Source: an uncultured Blautia sp. (GTDB lineage Bacteria > Bacillota > Clostridia > Lachnospirales > Lachnospiraceae). From it: a stretch of 7,459 bases of DNA. The first letter of the stretch is position 1. The number at the start of each line of letters is the position of its first letter. The stretch lies in NCBI GenBank assembly GCA_934402155.1, contig CAKRTP010000087.1:1-7459 (forward strand). Direction: 5' to 3'. The notes beneath the pieces were generated by a model, which was not told where the DNA came from, did not search any database, and saw only the letters and a program-made list of their open reading frames with translations. Shown here piece by piece: positions 6,461-7,459 of the stretch. Made by a program: the position numbers and the translations under genes.

Positions 6461-6580
6461 TTCCACTTATAAAATATCTTTTCTTTTTCCTTTTTCATAA
6501 TCGCGCCGCATCAAAGTCCACTTGAAGGAACTGTCCTGGCTTTTTTCATGTACTTATTAATGGTCTTGTTATAAGTGGAA
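6461..6580. repeat. Perfect 12-bp inverted repeat pair enclosing 96 bp
   Basis: TTCCACTTATAA (6461-6472) and its exact reverse complement (6569-6580) frame a 120-bp unit just upstream of the dnaJ promoter. No flanking target duplication is visible. It could be a small non-autonomous element, a long-range hairpin or chance in AT-rich sequence. Confidence 0.4.
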
Positions 6581-6645
6581 TAGCTTACTTTCTTTCCATT
6601 GATCGCATATCCACTCTGGAATTTGCCATTAAAAAAACCTCTGAA
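6511..6645 (-). pseudogene. C-terminal remnant of an unidentified protein
   Basis: A stop-to-stop frame of 44 codons without a start codon. It reads NGKFQSGYAINGKKVSYSTYN and then NKYMKKARTVPSSGL. The NGKKVS-x-x-x-YNK pattern recalls lysine-rich segments seen in clostridial surface or lipoproteins, but this is a by-eye impression. It has no ribosome site and the reading frame is closed upstream, so it is probably a leftover fragment. Confidence 0.25.
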
Positions 6646-6883
6646 TCATCTGTCAGAGAATCTCCGCATGTGTCTCTGTGGCAATACCTGCTCACTCACT
6701 TACCAGACAAATTCCGGAGATCATATGTGCTTTGCGATCACAGAACCATTTATCCTGCAGATCTTCCAGGATTTCCTGACAAGCATGGACCCGGATGTTT
6801 ATTACAAGCCAGAGGAAGCCGAACAGATCATCTATCGTATGATCGAACAATTAGAATCCAAATAAATAGTCTGCAAAATAAAA

Positions 6884-6935
6884 GAAGGTACTGCAGAATC
6901 ATCATATTCGATGACTTTACAGTACCTTCGTTTTT
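6884..6935. terminator. Two-tier bidirectional terminator
   Basis: GAAGGTACTG (6884-6893) pairs perfectly with CAGTACCTTC (6920-6929). Inside is a second small stem, TCATC/GATGA (6899-6903 with 6910-6914). GTTTTT follows on the plus strand, and TTTTATTTT follows on the minus strand. It would end the minus-strand membrane gene (stop at 6937) and anything read from the left. Confidence 0.75.
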
Positions 6936-6936
6936 C

Positions 6937-7371
6937 TCATAAATATGTGTTTCTCCTGGAAGAACCAGATTTATTCATCACCGAACAAAAAATGCCTGAC
7001 ACAATACGAACTGCCACTGCCGTGCCCCAAAACGCTGCAGTATATAACATCATAACAATTCCATTTGCTGGATTAGAATCTGCTTCCGATATTCCTCCCA
7101 TCGGTATGATCACCCCTGCATAACCTGCCAAAATATAGCAAATAAAATAAATAAAGCAGGCACAAAAACTGATCATCCAGGAAGTTATCCATCTTTTTCT
7201 GTTTATAGCAGAAGAACACAATATGCTGACTCCCATCAATAGTATTCCAGCCATCAGAAAAAATTTCGCTACACGAAATGACCCTACATAGAGAATAACA
7301 TTTATCATCCACAGATATATTTTCGCTCTCAAAAATCCGTCCAGAACAGAAATATAGTTATATTCTTTCAT
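6937..7371 (-). CDS. Small integral membrane protein, function unknown
   Basis: A 144-aa hydrophobic protein with about four membrane segments: residues 18-32, 34-54, 62-90 (long, with aromatic residues and Cys) and 104-130. A short polar loop, GGISEADSNPANG, lies between the last two. The tail is basic (NKSGSSRRN). No signature motif or family is recognised. ATG 7371 is preferred; its ribosome site is weak and it overlaps the end of the upstream gene by 14 nt, which suggests translational coupling. An in-frame TTG at 7389 would add six residues. Possible roles include a membrane partner of the upstream coiled-coil protein, but nothing in the sequence proves this. Confidence 0.7.
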   Translation of the reverse strand: MKEYNYISVLDGFLRAKIYLWMINVILYVGSFRVAKFFLMAGILLMGVSILCSSAINRKRWITSWMISFCACFIYFICYILAGYAGVIIPMGGISEADSNPANGIVMMLYTAAFWGTAVAVRIVSGIFCSVMNKSGSSRRNTYL

Positions 7372-7459
7372 TTTGTTCTTTTTCTGCAAGCATACGGCGC
7401 AATTTCTGTAATTCCTTCTCCTGCTGCTCCAGTTGTTTGTTTTTCATTTCCAACTGGTT
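7358..7459 (-). CDS. C-terminal coiled-coil end of a gene running off the right edge
   Basis: Thirty-three codons and a TAA are visible. They read as a continuous, strongly charged heptad-like helix (NQLEMKNKQLEQQEKELQKL, then RRMLAEKEQNERI). A coiled-coil tail like this is common at the end of several clostridial families, including Rpn-type PD-(D/E)XK nuclease/transposase proteins, but the body is out of view and the family cannot be named. The stop overlaps the start of the membrane protein gene by 14 nt in a different frame, so the two are very likely one operon. Confidence 0.65.
   Translation of the reverse strand, partial: NQLEMKNKQLEQQEKELQKLRRMLAEKEQNERI

Larger units (their letters stand above)
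6440..6883. other. Gene-poor stretch with probable decayed coding remnants
   Basis: No convincing intact gene. A plus-strand frame open over 6599-6865 would start at TTG without a ribosome site and ends EEAEQIIYRMIEQLESK, which looks protein-like. The neighbouring frame, open from about 6526 to 6942, contains VSLWQYLLTHLPDKFR at about 6670-6717, also protein-like. A one-base frameshift near 6715 could join them, suggesting a broken gene that I cannot identify. The minus strand holds a separate remnant at 6511-6645, and a 12-bp inverted repeat spans 6461-6580. Confidence 0.4.

Noticed and set aside
6436..6498. Minus-strand 20-residue Lys-rich open frame upstream of dnaJ
   Set aside because: It has no ribosome site, and its stop runs into the dnaJ -35 box.
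7372..7389. TTG start adding six residues to the membrane protein
   Set aside because: It has no better ribosome site than ATG 7371 and lies deeper in the upstream gene. It cannot be fully excluded.
1..7459. CRISPR array, tRNA or rRNA genes
   Set aside because: No regularly spaced direct repeats, cloverleaf-like sequences or rRNA-like stretches were seen.

Overview
The window looks like a chromosomal segment of a low-to-medium GC Gram-positive anaerobe, most likely a gut member of the Lachnospiraceae (Clostridia). This is an inference. It rests on AGGAGG-type ribosome sites, sigma-A-like promoters, TTG starts, AT-rich spacers around moderately GC-rich genes, and the flavour of several proteins. 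No rRNA, tRNA or CRISPR array was seen.

Layout: the left edge (1-284, minus) holds the N-terminal part of an IS607-family serine transposase, TnpA, with its own promoter, followed by an AT-rich spacer full of small inverted repeats. A plus-strand three-gene operon (527-3684) follows: a 111-aa protein with ankyrin-like helices, a metallopeptidase-like/VWA protein of the DUF2201 type with an intact metal site but an altered HExxH motif, and a MoxR-like AAA+ ATPase with a long C-terminal region. A bidirectional terminator separates this operon from two independent minus-strand genes. One is a fusion of a PAP2-type phosphatase domain and a CDP-alcohol phosphatidyltransferase (3763-5013). The other is a class B DnaJ/CbpA-like co-chaperone (5242-6321) with a near-consensus promoter and a terminator-like hairpin in its leader. 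A gene-poor stretch (about 6440-6870) carries decayed coding remnants and a perfect 12-bp inverted repeat. The right edge has a minus-strand pair: the coiled-coil C-terminus of a gene that runs off the window, overlapping a 144-aa membrane protein.

How the genes work together: the MoxR ATPase and VWA protein are expected to act as an ATP-driven chaperone-like pair, as in RavA-ViaA, NorQ-NorD or CbbQ-CbbO. The small first protein would be an adaptor or target. This operon is the best candidate for an incompletely described system. Its first junction is unusual: a strong Shine-Dalgarno sequence lies about 50 nt upstream of the VWA start codon, and a 14-bp hairpin lies between them. The lipid fusion would make phosphatidylglycerol-type phospholipid, or remove the terminal phosphate, at the membrane. 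The DnaJ homologue would hand substrates to DnaK.
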